Positions 1 to 8,890 of a stretch of 59,555 nucleotides of DNA are shown here, piece after piece. The notes beneath the pieces are model-generated. The model saw nothing but the letters and a program-made list of their open reading frames with translations. It searched no databases and was not told the origin of the DNA. The number at the start of each line of letters is the position of its first letter. Position 1 is the stretch's first letter. A program made the position numbers and the translations under genes. This DNA is from Azospirillum isscasi. Its GTDB lineage: Bacteria > Pseudomonadota > Alphaproteobacteria > Azospirillales > Azospirillaceae. Location: positions 1 to 59,555 of the forward strand of contig NZ_JAUJFI010000013.1 in NCBI RefSeq assembly GCF_030849505.1. Reading direction: 5' to 3'.

Positions 1-131
1 TCCTCCGGCGTGCCGGGCTCGCCCAGCGCGTCGAGCGCGCCGAACAGCCCGGCCTGGGCCGCGGAATCGCCCGGCGCGGCGGCGCAGGCCGCACGGCATT
101 GCCGGAGCCGGGCACGGAGGTCGGCGGTCAT
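1..131 (-). CDS. Unidentified protein, N-terminal fragment (runs off left edge)
   Basis: Only the first 43 codons are in the window. The frame starts at an ATG at 131, 13 bases after the ydbL stop codon on the same strand, so it is probably co-transcribed with the ydbH-ynbE-ydbL genes. The visible peptide is Ala/Arg/Leu rich with two Cys in a helical-looking stretch (LRARLRQCRAACAAAPGD). The rhythm resembles a helical-hairpin or TPR-type repeat, but too little is visible for a family call. The ribosome site is weak. It is not the missing front of the TPR-methyltransferase at the right edge: the reading frames would not join even if the window were circular. Confidence 0.45.
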   Translation of the reverse strand, partial: MTADLRARLRQCRAACAAAPGDSAAQAGLFGALDALGEPGTPE

Positions 132-144
132 GCCCGGCGGCGGC

Positions 145-480
145 CTATTTGCGGACCCAACGCCCGCCCGACAGCACATACTGGCCGGCGGGGGTCCGCT
201 CGATCAGCTGCTTTCCGGCCAGGGCCTGGACCTGATCCAGCGAGGTGCCGTTGCTGCCGGCGATCTCGCGGTAGCGGGCGACGCGCTGGGCGTTGACCTG
301 CTCGGCAAGCTGGGCCGCGGAGGCCGGTGCGCCGGGGACCGCGCCGACCAGCCCGTCCGGACGCTCGCCGATCTGTCCGGCGGCTTTGGCCGCCCCCAGC
401 GCGTCCTGGGCCGGCACCGGGGCGGGAGCCGACAGGGCGAGCGCCAGCACCAGCCCGGCGGCGGCAAACATGCGCTTCAT
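145..480 (-). CDS. ydbL: YdbL-family periplasmic protein (DUF1318)
   Basis: A 111-residue secreted protein. Residues 1-25 form a signal peptide (MKRMFAAAGLVLALALSAPA, then a PVPAQ-type cleavage region). The mature part carries the family features: a Gly/Ala-rich start, a helix around AEQVNAQRVARYREIA, a GTSLDQVQALAGKQLIER segment and a C-terminal tail ending in GGRWVRK. YdbL homologues act with YdbH and YnbE in the cell envelope; in Escherichia coli YdbH is one of the AsmA-like proteins linked to phospholipid movement to the outer membrane. The start ATG overlaps the ynbE stop by four bases (ATGA), which suggests translational coupling. Gene order ydbH-ynbE-ydbL matches the enterobacterial operon. 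Confidence 0.85.
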   Translation of the reverse strand: MKRMFAAAGLVLALALSAPAPVPAQDALGAAKAAGQIGERPDGLVGAVPGAPASAAQLAEQVNAQRVARYREIAGSNGTSLDQVQALAGKQLIERTPAGQYVLSGGRWVRK

Positions 481-734
481 GGCGTCTTTCCTCCCTTCGC
501 GGTGCCCTGGGCCGGCGGCAGGCCGAACAGGGCCGGGTCGTCCGCGATGGCCTTTTCCAGGTCGCGTTCGACCTTCACCCGGACTTCCTGCTCGATCCGG
601 ATGTTCAGGTTGATCTCGATGGGCTTGTCCGGCGCCTCGACCTTGACGGTCGGGGTGCAGGCGCCCAATCCGACGCCCAGCCCGGCGATCATCGCGGCGG
701 TCAGGGCGCGCCGGCTTCGAACCGTGTGTCTCAT
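477..734 (-). CDS. ynbE: YnbE-family outer-membrane lipoprotein
   Basis: An 85-residue lipoprotein. The signal sequence ends in a lipobox-like GLGACT at about residues 22-27, followed by the family core PIEINLNIRIEQEVRVKVE and an acidic/basic helix ending in a short Pro/Gly/Lys tail. In enterobacteria YnbE is the outer-membrane lipoprotein partner of YdbH. The conserved beta-strand-like core (alternating I/N/L/R) fits beta-strand addition to YdbH, which is known biology of the family and not visible here. The gene overlaps ydbH upstream and ydbL downstream by four bases each, so the three are probably translated as one unit. Confidence 0.85.
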   Translation of the reverse strand: MRHTVRSRRALTAAMIAGLGVGLGACTPTVKVEAPDKPIEINLNIRIEQEVRVKVERDLEKAIADDPALFGLPPAQGTAKGGKTP

Positions 735-2167
735 GGATTCCTTCGTTGGAACTCCGTCATGCGGTCGCGCACCGTCTCGGGAATGCGGTAGGTGTCCAAG
801 CTCTGCCGCAGAATCCGGTCGAGCGCGCCGCTCACCTTAAGATTAAGCGCGACCGGATAGCCATCGTAGAATGCCGGGTTGGAGCCGCGTATGGCGATGC
901 CGATCGCCAGTTCTCCGCCGGCCTGACCGTCCACCGTGGCGCTCAGCGTGTCGTAGCGGAAGTCGGTCAGCGCTCCCATCAGCAGGGCGGTCGGGCTGCC
1001 CTCCTCGCCGTTCAGGAAGCCGGGCGGGTTCTCGGGGTCGTAGCGCAGCGTGCCGGGGGCGTCCGCCTCCAGCCGCCCGCCGTCCAGATGAACGGAATCG
1101 GCCTCGATGCGCACCGGCAGGCTCCCGCTGACCGTTCCGGTCGCGTCCAGCCCGTCCACCGCGACCATCGCCAGCATGGGGCCGAGATGGACACCCTCCG
1201 CCCGCAGCGTCACCGTGCCGCGCGGCGCCACCGGATCGATGGCGAAGGGCTCCGCCCGCAGCACCCCGCCGGCCCAGTGCCATTCGGCGCGCTCCACGCT
1301 CAGCCGGCCCTTCGCCCCATAGCCGAAGCGGAGGGTGCCGTCGGTCAGCGGCAAGCCGATGTCCAGCAGCTTCACCGCCAGAGTCTGGCCCGGCGCCACC
1401 ACCGGGGGAACGACGCTGGGGAAGGAGAGAACCCCGTTGACCCCGCTGGCCGACACCGGCCCGAACCGCCCGGCGACGTCGGCCAGCAGCAGGTCGCCCT
1501 GCGCCCGCAGCGCCGTTCCGTCCCAGGTGAGGCGGGCCTTGGCCGTCAGGGTGCCCACCGTCTCCGCGATGGTGCCGGCGCCGGTCCAGTGAGTCAGGGC
1601 CGGCAGCCCCTTGGCCGGGGCGGTCAGGGTCGCCTGCCCGCGGTGAAGCGCCCCGTCGCGGGTCATGGTCAGACGCAGCGTCCCGTCCGCCGTTCCCCGC
1701 GGAGTCGCCAGCGTCACGCCGGCGTCCGCGAGCTGGATGGAGTCGATGGGGAGCGTGAAGGTCGCATCGTCAGCCTCTCCGCCGCCGGTCTTGGCGGAAC
1801 CCGCCAGGGGATGGCCGGCGAGGCGCAGGCTGCCGTCCTTGGCCACGTCCAGCCTGAGGCGGGCGTCCACGATCTCCAGCCGGGCGATTCGGCCCTCCAG
1901 AAGGGTTTCCAGCGGGTGAAGGATGGCGAGGGTCCCGCCGACCGCCCCGTCCCGGTCCAGCCGCAAAATGGCGCGGGTCCGCTCCGCGGACAGCTCCGTC
2001 ACGGTCACGGCGGCGTCCGGAAATCCGGAGCGGCGCAACGCCTGGGTGGCGGCGGCTCCGGCCAGATCGGTCCGGTGCAGGACGAGCAGGGCGACGGCGC
2101 CGCCCAGCAGCGCCACCTTCGCCAGCACCAGCCATCGCCTCAATCTCCGCATGCCCTGCCGCCGCAC
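731..2167 (-). CDS. ydbH: YdbH-like AsmA-family envelope protein (intermembrane phospholipid transport)
   Basis: About 478 residues. A basic N-terminus followed by one transmembrane segment (LVLAKVALLGGAVALLVLH) anchors a long periplasmic part made of repeated amphipathic beta strands, as expected of the AsmA/TamB/YdbH bridge-like proteins. The C-terminal part (DFRYDTLSATVDGQAGGELA, then IRGSNPAFYDGYPVALNL) is typical of YdbH. The GTG at 2167 is preferred because a GGAGGAG ribosome site lies six bases upstream; the ATG at 2152 is the alternative. The protein is much shorter than E. coli YdbH (about 880 residues), so either the bridge is short or part of the repeat region is missing. It is first of three overlapping genes. 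Confidence 0.75.
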   Translation of the reverse strand: MRRQGMRRLRRWLVLAKVALLGGAVALLVLHRTDLAGAAATQALRRSGFPDAAVTVTELSAERTRAILRLDRDGAVGGTLAILHPLETLLEGRIARLEIVDARLRLDVAKDGSLRLAGHPLAGSAKTGGGEADDATFTLPIDSIQLADAGVTLATPRGTADGTLRLTMTRDGALHRGQATLTAPAKGLPALTHWTGAGTIAETVGTLTAKARLTWDGTALRAQGDLLLADVAGRFGPVSASGVNGVLSFPSVVPPVVAPGQTLAVKLLDIGLPLTDGTLRFGYGAKGRLSVERAEWHWAGGVLRAEPFAIDPVAPRGTVTLRAEGVHLGPMLAMVAVDGLDATGTVSGSLPVRIEADSVHLDGGRLEADAPGTLRYDPENPPGFLNGEEGSPTALLMGALTDFRYDTLSATVDGQAGGELAIGIAIRGSNPAFYDGYPVALNLKVSGALDRILRQSLDTYRIPETVRDRMTEFQRRNP

Positions 2168-2371
2168 GCCTTGCTCCTCCCCACCGTCGCCCTTCGGGCA
2201 TGAACACCCGAAAGGCAATGTATCGTCCATGACGGGCCGGGCGCGACCTTGCAGACCTGCGATATCGGTGGGACGGCGGTCGGATGGCGGCAGCCCCGCA
2301 GCGCGTCTTTGCATCGGCGCCGGATTCCCCTATGGTCGCCTCCGCGGAATCGGCACATCGGAGAGTTTCGC

Positions 2372-2923
<552 letters not shown>

Positions 2924-2943
2924 GGCGGCCCGACACCCGCGAT

Positions 2944-2974
2944 CGGGGCGGCGAAACCGCAAGCCGCCCCGTTT
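2944..2974 (+). terminator. Rho-independent terminator after the cyclophilin gene
   Basis: Nine-base-pair GC stem (CGGGGCGGC at 2944-2952 with GCCGCCCCG at 2963-2971), a ten-base loop and a short T run. It lies 20 bases after the cyclophilin stop and 16 bases before the end of the convergent kinase gene. The opposite strand has no T run, so it is best suited to rightward transcription. Confidence 0.65.
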
Positions 2975-2989
2975 CGCCCCCGGCGACGG

Positions 2990-5647
2990 TCAAGCCCCGT
3001 TCAGCGCCCCGTTCAGCGCCACCAGCAGATCCCGCATGCTGCGGGGACGCTCCTGCCAGCGCATGGACAGGCCGCTCAACAGCACCTTCTCGAATCCCGG
3101 CGGCACCGTGGCGCCGCCGTCCGCCAGCCTCGGCACCCGGTCGCTCATGAAGCGGCTGGTCGCATCGGGCGGCGTCTTTCCGGTCAGGGCGTAATACGCG
3201 GTGGCGCACAGCGCGTAGACGTCCGTCCAGGGCCCCTGCTTCCCGTCCGGCGCGTATTGTTCGGGCGGCGCGTAGCCCGGCTTCAGGATCACCGTCAGGT
3301 CGGCGCTCTTCCCCGCGGCTTGGCGCGCGGCGCCGAAATCCAGCAATTTGCGCTCACCGCCGCTGGTCAGGAAGATGTTGTCCGGGCTGATGTCGCGGTG
3401 GATCATCCCCTGGTCGTGCACGAATTGCAGCGCCTTCATGATCGGCGACAGCAGGGTCAACGCCTTGCGCGCGTCGATCCGCCCGCCGCTTTCGGCCACA
3501 TGCCGCTTCAAGGTCCGTCCGTCGAGAAGCTCCATGACGATGTAGGCGGTCTCGTTCTCCTCGAAGAAGTCCTGGACGCTGACGATCTCCTTCACCTCCC
3601 GCAGGCGGGCGAGCATCCGCGCTTCCTCCAGGAACTTGGTCAGCCCGGCGGAGAAGCTTTGGGCATGCTCGTCGGAGAAGGGAACGACGCCCGGCGATCC
3701 GGCGGCGCGGGACACCAGATTGGCCGGGTAGAACTCCTTCACCGCGACCTTGATCTGAAGCCGTTCGTCCCAGCCGAGATAGGTGGCGCCGAAGCCCCCC
3801 TGCCCCAGGACGCGGCCCACGAGATAGCGGCCCAGCAGCCGCGTTCCCGGCAGCAGGTGGATGCCGTTGCGGTTCTGCACGCGGACCGGATAGCCGCAAT
3901 CCCGGCAGACCTCGCGCGGCGCCTTCGGAGCGAAGCAGCCCGGGCACAGGCCGGACGCGGCGGCCCCCGCCACCGGCATCGGAACCGTCACCGCGGCCAT
4001 GCTCATCGGAAGGGCGATGCTGCGGACGGGCGGCGCCAGGACGGTCGGCAGCGCCGTCGCGCCGCAGGGCTCGAAGGTGGAGGCCGGCTCCGGCCGGATG
4101 GCCTGCGGCGGCGCCTTGGCCGGGGTCAGCGGCATTTGGCGGAGCCGGTCCAACAGCTCGTACAGGCGGCGGACCTCCGCCTGGGCGATGTCGTCGCCCT
4201 GGGCGGCGGCCAACTCGGCCTGGAACTGCGGCTGGCGGGCGGTGTCGAGGATATGCTGGCGCAGGATCGACAGCGCGCCGTCGTCGCCGACCAGACCGGA
4301 ACAGGCCAGTTCCGCCAGGCGGATGGTGCGGCGGCGCGGCAGGGGCTCGATCTGGCGCAGCCGCTGGATGAGCCTCCCCCGCCGTGCGAACTCGTCCACC
4401 ACGGAGGCCGCGCGCGCGGCGATCCGTTCCCGGTCGTCCTCCCGCAGGCCCGATCCGCGGATGGCCTTCACCGCGCCGGTCAGGGACTGCCGGACCAGCG
4501 CCGTGTCCGGCGTCTGGAGCACCATGTTCTCCACCAGCAGCTCGTTCTTCAGCGCGGCGTCCAGCGCGTCCACGATCTCGCCCAGATGCCGCTCCGCGGC
4601 GGCCACGGCGGAGACGGCGGCCAGATAATGGATCCGGCAGATCAGGTCCGGCTGCGTCTCGCTGAGCCCGACGATGGAGCGGCGGTAGGCGCTGGCCCCG
4701 CCCTGCTCCAGCCGGCGCGAATAGCGGACGGTCAGCGCGTCGGCCATGGCGGCCCCGCCGGTCAGCCCCGCGGGGGTCAGCAGATGGCCGGTCAGCGTGC
4801 GCAGCAGGTCGGCTTCCTGTTCCGCCGTGCCGCGCCCGAGCGTCTGGGGGGCGCGGAGATGGCGACGGATGCGCTCCAGCACCATGGCGCGGGCGGCGGG
4901 CAGGCGGCCCTGGCGGAACAGGCCGTTCAGCACGCCCAGCCGGTTCGGTCCGAACGCCTCCACCGGCACCCGTCCGAACAGCAGGTCGCACAGCGCCACC
5001 AGCGGCGACCCGCCGGCCGGGGTGCTTCCAAGCAGGTCCTGGGTCGCGGCGGGAGAGGCCAGCACGTCGCCGATCACCTCGTCCAGCGCGGCGGACAGCG
5101 CGTCCTCCCGCTCCGCCGGGAAAAGCTGGATCAGCGCGTCGAGCTTGGCCGCCCAGGTCCGGCAGTCTTCCAGTTCCAGGCAGACCGCCACGCGCAGGTC
5201 GAACGCAACGTCCCCGGTCGGTGACTTGCCCGGCGCGCTGCGCAGGATGGACTCGATGAGGGTGCGCCCCCGCGCCAGTCCGGTGAAGGCGACCTGGGCG
5301 GCGCGGGCCTTCGCCGAGGTTTCGGAGACCGCGTTGTCCAGCGCGCGGCGCCGGGCTTTCGCCTCCTGGCCGGGAAGCCGGGCCTGCACCGTGGCGACCT
5401 TGCCCAGGGCGGCTTCCATCAGCGAGGTCTTGGCCTGGAGCGCCTTCAGGTGCCGGGCGTTGTGGATCAGTTCCGTCGGGGTCAGCGCGAGGCCGTCGAG
5501 ATGCTGGCGCAACGCGATGCCGATGACCATCCGCGCCGGCCCGCCGTGATGGTCGGCGAGCGTCTGGCACAGCACCGCCTCGTCGAGCGTGCCGGCGGGG
5601 CCGGGTGCCCCTGCGGAGGCGGGCGTCCTGGATGCGGGCAATGACAC
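2990..5647 (-). CDS. Serine/threonine protein kinase with Cys4 motif and large N-terminal helical region
   Basis: 885 residues. The last third is a Hanks-type kinase domain: Gly loop GQGGFGATYLG (about 613), the VAVKEFYP lysine, catalytic loop HRDISPDNIFL (about 747, with Ser where eukaryotic kinases have Lys, as in many bacterial relatives) and DFGAA (about 772). Just before it, two CxxC pairs (CPGC about 568, CRDC about 581) look like a small zinc ribbon. Residues 1-540 are Ala/Arg/Leu-rich helices of unknown function. No signal peptide or transmembrane segment is seen, so it is probably cytosolic. No phosphatase or FHA-domain substrate gene is adjacent. The kinase residues look intact; the target is unknown. 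Confidence 0.85.
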   Translation of the reverse strand: MSLPASRTPASAGAPGPAGTLDEAVLCQTLADHHGGPARMVIGIALRQHLDGLALTPTELIHNARHLKALQAKTSLMEAALGKVATVQARLPGQEAKARRRALDNAVSETSAKARAAQVAFTGLARGRTLIESILRSAPGKSPTGDVAFDLRVAVCLELEDCRTWAAKLDALIQLFPAEREDALSAALDEVIGDVLASPAATQDLLGSTPAGGSPLVALCDLLFGRVPVEAFGPNRLGVLNGLFRQGRLPAARAMVLERIRRHLRAPQTLGRGTAEQEADLLRTLTGHLLTPAGLTGGAAMADALTVRYSRRLEQGGASAYRRSIVGLSETQPDLICRIHYLAAVSAVAAAERHLGEIVDALDAALKNELLVENMVLQTPDTALVRQSLTGAVKAIRGSGLREDDRERIAARAASVVDEFARRGRLIQRLRQIEPLPRRRTIRLAELACSGLVGDDGALSILRQHILDTARQPQFQAELAAAQGDDIAQAEVRRLYELLDRLRQMPLTPAKAPPQAIRPEPASTFEPCGATALPTVLAPPVRSIALPMSMAAVTVPMPVAGAAASGLCPGCFAPKAPREVCRDCGYPVRVQNRNGIHLLPGTRLLGRYLVGRVLGQGGFGATYLGWDERLQIKVAVKEFYPANLVSRAAGSPGVVPFSDEHAQSFSAGLTKFLEEARMLARLREVKEIVSVQDFFEENETAYIVMELLDGRTLKRHVAESGGRIDARKALTLLSPIMKALQFVHDQGMIHRDISPDNIFLTSGGERKLLDFGAARQAAGKSADLTVILKPGYAPPEQYAPDGKQGPWTDVYALCATAYYALTGKTPPDATSRFMSDRVPRLADGGATVPPGFEKVLLSGLSMRWQERPRSMRDLLVALNGALNGA

Positions 5648-5922
5648 GGGCGGCCTATGGGCGGGATCGGCGCGGCGGCGGACGATGGGGACGGTCTGTC
5701 ATAGTCCACGCACTCCGGTAAACAGCCGGTATACGTGCGGCGAATTGGCTAAACGGTACGGTTGCGCAGGTGGCCGGGCTGTTTGCGCAAAGGTGTTGCA
5801 AGGGGCCATCGGGCTTGATCCGGGGCACACTTTTGCGCGCAGCGCCGGTCTTCCCTTCCCCTGCGGGCTGTGCGATACCCGGACCGATACCGGCGCCCAA
5901 CCACCGCCGGCAGGAGGCCCAG
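5648..5922. promoter_or_regulatory. Divergent intergenic region, kinase / aldose epimerase
   Basis: 275 bases between two divergent genes, so it should hold both promoters. The only clear element is a perfect ten-base palindrome, TTTGCGCAAA, at 5782-5791, with a similar GTTGCGCA half about 20 bases earlier. This resembles the core of many LacI-family operators, which would suit a sugar-related gene, but palindromes this short occur by chance. I see no convincing sigma-70 hexamer pair. Confidence 0.35.
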
Positions 5923-6861
5923 ATGGAGCAGGTCGAGTTGGACCAGGGAATCGGCGCCCACACCCTTGCGCTGCATCGCCGCGCCATGAACGGCTCCCTG
6001 GAATGCACCCTGTGCCCGCAGCGCGGCGGCGGCGTGGCCCGCCTCGCCTGGCATGGCCCGGACGGCACCGTCGACCTGCTGCGCCCGGCCTCGGACTGGG
6101 CGCTGCGCCACGGTTCGGCCATCGACATGGGCTGTTTTCCCCTGGTGCCCTTCTCCAACCGCATCGCCGGGGGGCTGTTCACCTTCGACGGACAGCGGGT
6201 GCAGCTTCCGCTGGACGGGGACGGCAACCCGCACGTCATCCACGGCCATGGCTGGCGCGCCGCCTGGACGGTGGAGGATATCGGCGAGTCGGCCCTGCGC
6301 ATGACGTTCCGGCACCGCGGCGGCGGCTGGCCCTGGCGCTACCGCGCGACGCAGACCGTGGCGCTGGACGAGGAGGGTTTCAGCCTGACCCTCTCCCTCG
6401 TCAACGAGGACGACACGCCCATGCCCGCCGGGATCGGGTTGCACCCCTATTTCCCGAAGCCGCCGGGAACCCGCCTGACCGCGCGGGTCGGCAGCGTCTG
6501 GCTGAACGGCCCGACCATCCTTCCGGCCCGGCGCGCCGCGGTGCCGCCCCGCTGGGCCTTCGCGGACGGGGTCGTCATGGACGGCACGGTGCTGGACAAC
6601 GGCTTCACGGGCTGGGACGGGCTGGCGGCTCTGGATTGGCCGACGCTGGGCCTGCGGCTGTCGATCGAGGCGGACGGGCCGTTCGGCCATCTCATCGTCT
6701 ACGCCCCGTCCGGCGAGGATTATCTGTGCGTCGAGCCGGCGTCCCACATGACCGACGCGATCAACCACCCGGAGGAGCCGGACGCCGGACTGCGCCGCCT
6801 CGAACCGGGGGAGGAACTGAGCGGCACCCTGCGCCTGCGCCTGGAACCGCTCGTCCGGTAA
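5923..6861 (+). CDS. Aldose 1-epimerase family protein
   Basis: 312 residues of galactose-mutarotase fold. The recognisable parts are the FPLVPFSNRIAGGLFTFDGQ strand region with the substrate-binding Asn-Arg, HGHGW, the GIGLHPYFP motif with the catalytic His, and CVEPASH with the catalytic Glu near the C-terminus. It would interconvert alpha and beta anomers of a hexose. The exact sugar cannot be read from sequence: members of this sub-branch include both GalM and YeaD-like hexose-6-phosphate epimerases. ATG 5923 is chosen because GGAGG lies about eight bases upstream. It is cytosolic, a single gene, convergent with the LprI-like gene. Confidence 0.85.
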   Translation: MEQVELDQGIGAHTLALHRRAMNGSLECTLCPQRGGGVARLAWHGPDGTVDLLRPASDWALRHGSAIDMGCFPLVPFSNRIAGGLFTFDGQRVQLPLDGDGNPHVIHGHGWRAAWTVEDIGESALRMTFRHRGGGWPWRYRATQTVALDEEGFSLTLSLVNEDDTPMPAGIGLHPYFPKPPGTRLTARVGSVWLNGPTILPARRAAVPPRWAFADGVVMDGTVLDNGFTGWDGLAALDWPTLGLRLSIEADGPFGHLIVYAPSGEDYLCVEPASHMTDAINHPEEPDAGLRRLEPGEELSGTLRLRLEPLVR

Positions 6862-6879
6862 CGCCCCCCGTGCGGTGAC

Positions 6880-7701
6880 TTACCGGCAGCGCACGAAGGT
6901 GGCGCCGAAGGCCGGCTGCGCCAGTTTCAGGAACAGGCGGTCCAGCCGCGGCGCCTCGGCGGCGTCCAGGCGCAACGTGCCCTCCGGCAGCCCCTCTTCC
7001 CCGCCGAAGGACAGCCCTTCCGCCGGATCGCCCTCGCCGGGCGCCAGCGGGCCTTCCAGCGGGAAGCCGGGGATGCGCGGGTCGTGCAGGCTGAAGGCGC
7101 CGTCGCCGGCGATCTCCAGATAGGAGGTCCGGCAATCGTCGATGGGCGCCCGGGTGGCCGGGTCGGCCTTGGCCCAGCGCCCGGTCAGGTCCGGCAATCC
7201 CGCCGCCCGCTTCGCCGGACCCGCCTTCGCCGGAGCCGGGGCGGGACGCGGCGGGGCCGAGGCCGAAACCGTCAGCGGTTCGTCGGCGACCGGAGCGCGG
7301 CGGGCCGCCAGTTCGGAGTCCAGCGCCCTGGTGCGATCCGCCATCTGGCGCGCCAGACAGGCCGCCCGGTCCTTGCCCTTCTTCGGGTCCGCCAGATCGG
7401 CATCGGCGACCGGGCAGGCGGCGTCCCGCCGTTGCAGCCACGCGCGCTGGCCGGCGGCGACAGCCTCCGCTCCGGGCTTGCCGGCCTCGTCGGCCAGCGC
7501 CTGGAGGGCCGAGTCGAGTTTCCCGGAAGCGGCAACCAGCGACACGTCCCGGCAGATCAACTGGGCGGCCGGCGTCTCCCCCGCGCACTCCATGGGCATG
7601 GCCGCGGGCTTGTCCATGGGCTTGGCGGTCTCCCCGCCGGTGTCCGCCGCCATGGCGGTGCCGGCCATCAGCATGCCCGTCAGAAGAATCGCTGCCCGCA
7701 T
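6880..7701 (-). CDS. Secreted protein with LprI-like (DUF1311) domain
   Basis: 273 residues. Residues 1-18 are a signal peptide (ends AMA). Residues about 38-125 contain the LprI/DUF1311 pattern with paired cysteines (MECAGE, LICRDV, DAACPV, AACLAR) and the helix LDSALQALADEAGK. An Ala/Pro linker precedes a C-terminal domain of about 100 residues (DLTGRWAKADPATRAPIDDC onward, ending FVRCR) that looks like a small beta domain. In mycobacteria LprI inhibits lysozyme; whether this protein does is unknown. It sits 13 bases after the end of the next gene on the same strand, so the two may form one transcript. Confidence 0.7.
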   Translation of the reverse strand: MRAAILLTGMLMAGTAMAADTGGETAKPMDKPAAMPMECAGETPAAQLICRDVSLVAASGKLDSALQALADEAGKPGAEAVAAGQRAWLQRRDAACPVADADLADPKKGKDRAACLARQMADRTRALDSELAARRAPVADEPLTVSASAPPRPAPAPAKAGPAKRAAGLPDLTGRWAKADPATRAPIDDCRTSYLEIAGDGAFSLHDPRIPGFPLEGPLAPGEGDPAEGLSFGGEEGLPEGTLRLDAAEAPRLDRLFLKLAQPAFGATFVRCR

Positions 7702-7714
7702 CGCACGAAATCCC

Positions 7715-8641
7715 TTACGCCGGAAACGCTTCCAGAACGGCTTTCACCTGCCGCTGGAAATCCTGGTCGCTGCGATAGCGCGTCAGGACCGTCTTGTCAC
7801 GCTGAAGGAGGAAAAAGATGTCCTCCCGGCTGGGCAGGGAACGCGGGTTGGGCTTGTCCAGCAACTCCCCGTTCCAGCCGATGCGCGCCATGAAGTAGAC
7901 GGCGCGGGAGTTCAGCATGAACAGCTTGTTGTCCGGCGCCAGTTTTTCCCGGCGCAGCAGGGCGTAGAGGTAATAATTCCGCCCATGGAAATAATTGATG
8001 TAGATCGCCTGTAGCACAGCAAAGCGCTCGTCGGGGCTGGTGAATTTCTTGATCTGCCGCTCCAGTTTGAAGCCGGCGTAGAAATACTCCCGCGCCTCGT
8101 TCTCGAAGGAGAAGGCGGAGCCGCGGATTTGCGACAGTTGTTCCCCATATTTGCGCAGGACGCGCCCCATCAGCAGTTCAAGGAACCGGCGCTCCGCCGC
8201 AAGTTCGTCCGGTGGCTGCTGGATCAGTTCGAACACATGGCGGAGATGATAGGGGTGCCGCACCACGATGACCGGAACGCTGGATTTCGGGCCTTTCTCC
8301 GATCCCCGCCGTTCCCCCAGCAGGGTCGCCGACGGCGAGACCGAGGCGACCACGGAGGAAATGGTGTCCTGGATCTTCCAGCGCCGCTTCACCTGCGTGG
8401 ATTGCTTGCCGATGTGGAACCGCGCCAGCCGACGCTGCAACCGGCTGCGCCATGTCTCCTTCGGCGCCTTGTGGGTCGGCAGGTTGCCGATGACCAGCGG
8501 GTTGCCGAGCACGTCCGACGGTGGCGGCAGAGGGTTGAAATTGAAGTACTTGCCGGTGACGACGCCGCGCGTGGCACCGCCGGGCGCCGCGTCGCCCGCC
8601 GGGGATCCGCCGCTCATGGACAGGCCCGCCAGCATCGCCAT
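7715..8641 (-). CDS. Unrecognised conserved-looking protein, about 308 residues
   Basis: I do not recognise this family. The front is Gly/Pro rich, followed by a very basic stretch (WRSRLQRRLARFHIGKQ) and then an acidic/aromatic helical C-terminal half (ENEAREYFYAGFKLERQI, then AIYINYFHGRNYYLYALLR). No signal peptide or membrane segment is visible, and the content of Tyr, Phe, Lys and Ile is higher than in its GC-rich neighbours. The start is uncertain: ATG 8641 or ATG 8635, neither with a strong ribosome site. It is divergent from the transglutaminase/DUF2126 gene, so a shared regulatory region is possible. It could be a partner of that cluster, but only position suggests this. Confidence 0.6.
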   Translation of the reverse strand: MAMLAGLSMSGGSPAGDAAPGGATRGVVTGKYFNFNPLPPPSDVLGNPLVIGNLPTHKAPKETWRSRLQRRLARFHIGKQSTQVKRRWKIQDTISSVVASVSPSATLLGERRGSEKGPKSSVPVIVVRHPYHLRHVFELIQQPPDELAAERRFLELLMGRVLRKYGEQLSQIRGSAFSFENEAREYFYAGFKLERQIKKFTSPDERFAVLQAIYINYFHGRNYYLYALLRREKLAPDNKLFMLNSRAVYFMARIGWNGELLDKPNPRSLPSREDIFFLLQRDKTVLTRYRSDQDFQRQVKAVLEAFPA

Positions 8642-8890
8642 TTCCAGTACACACTCTAAGCCTGCGTCATTCCCGTCCGGCGGACAGGGATAAGTCTTTA
8701 TAGGGCCGTCCGCGCGGCGATGAAAGCGGCAACCGGCACCGCATACCTCTGCACGTTTTTTGTGCAACCATCTCGTGCCGCGTTTGCGAAGGCGCTCTGG
8801 TCTGCGCGAACTCTTCGATGGTACTATGCCTCATCCGTGCAGCGGAGTGTCCGCGGCGGACCGGCCAGCGCAGCAAACGGGTGGAACTTC
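8642..8890. promoter_or_regulatory. Divergent intergenic region before the transglutaminase cluster
   Basis: 249 bases between divergent genes. It contains a small inverted repeat, TGCAC (8750-8754) and GTGCA (8762-8766), around a seven-base T-rich loop. This could be an operator or a short hairpin in the leader. I cannot assign promoter hexamers with confidence. Confidence 0.3.

Noticed and set aside
2168..2314. Extending YdbH to an upstream start near 2314
   Set aside because: The extra residues place a Cys/Pro/Gly-rich stretch before the membrane anchor and lack a ribosome site; GTG 2167 has a strong one.
5782..5791. TTTGCGCAAA as a firm LacI-type operator
   Set aside because: A ten-base palindrome is expected dozens of times by chance in 60 kb, and no LacI gene is nearby; kept only as a note.
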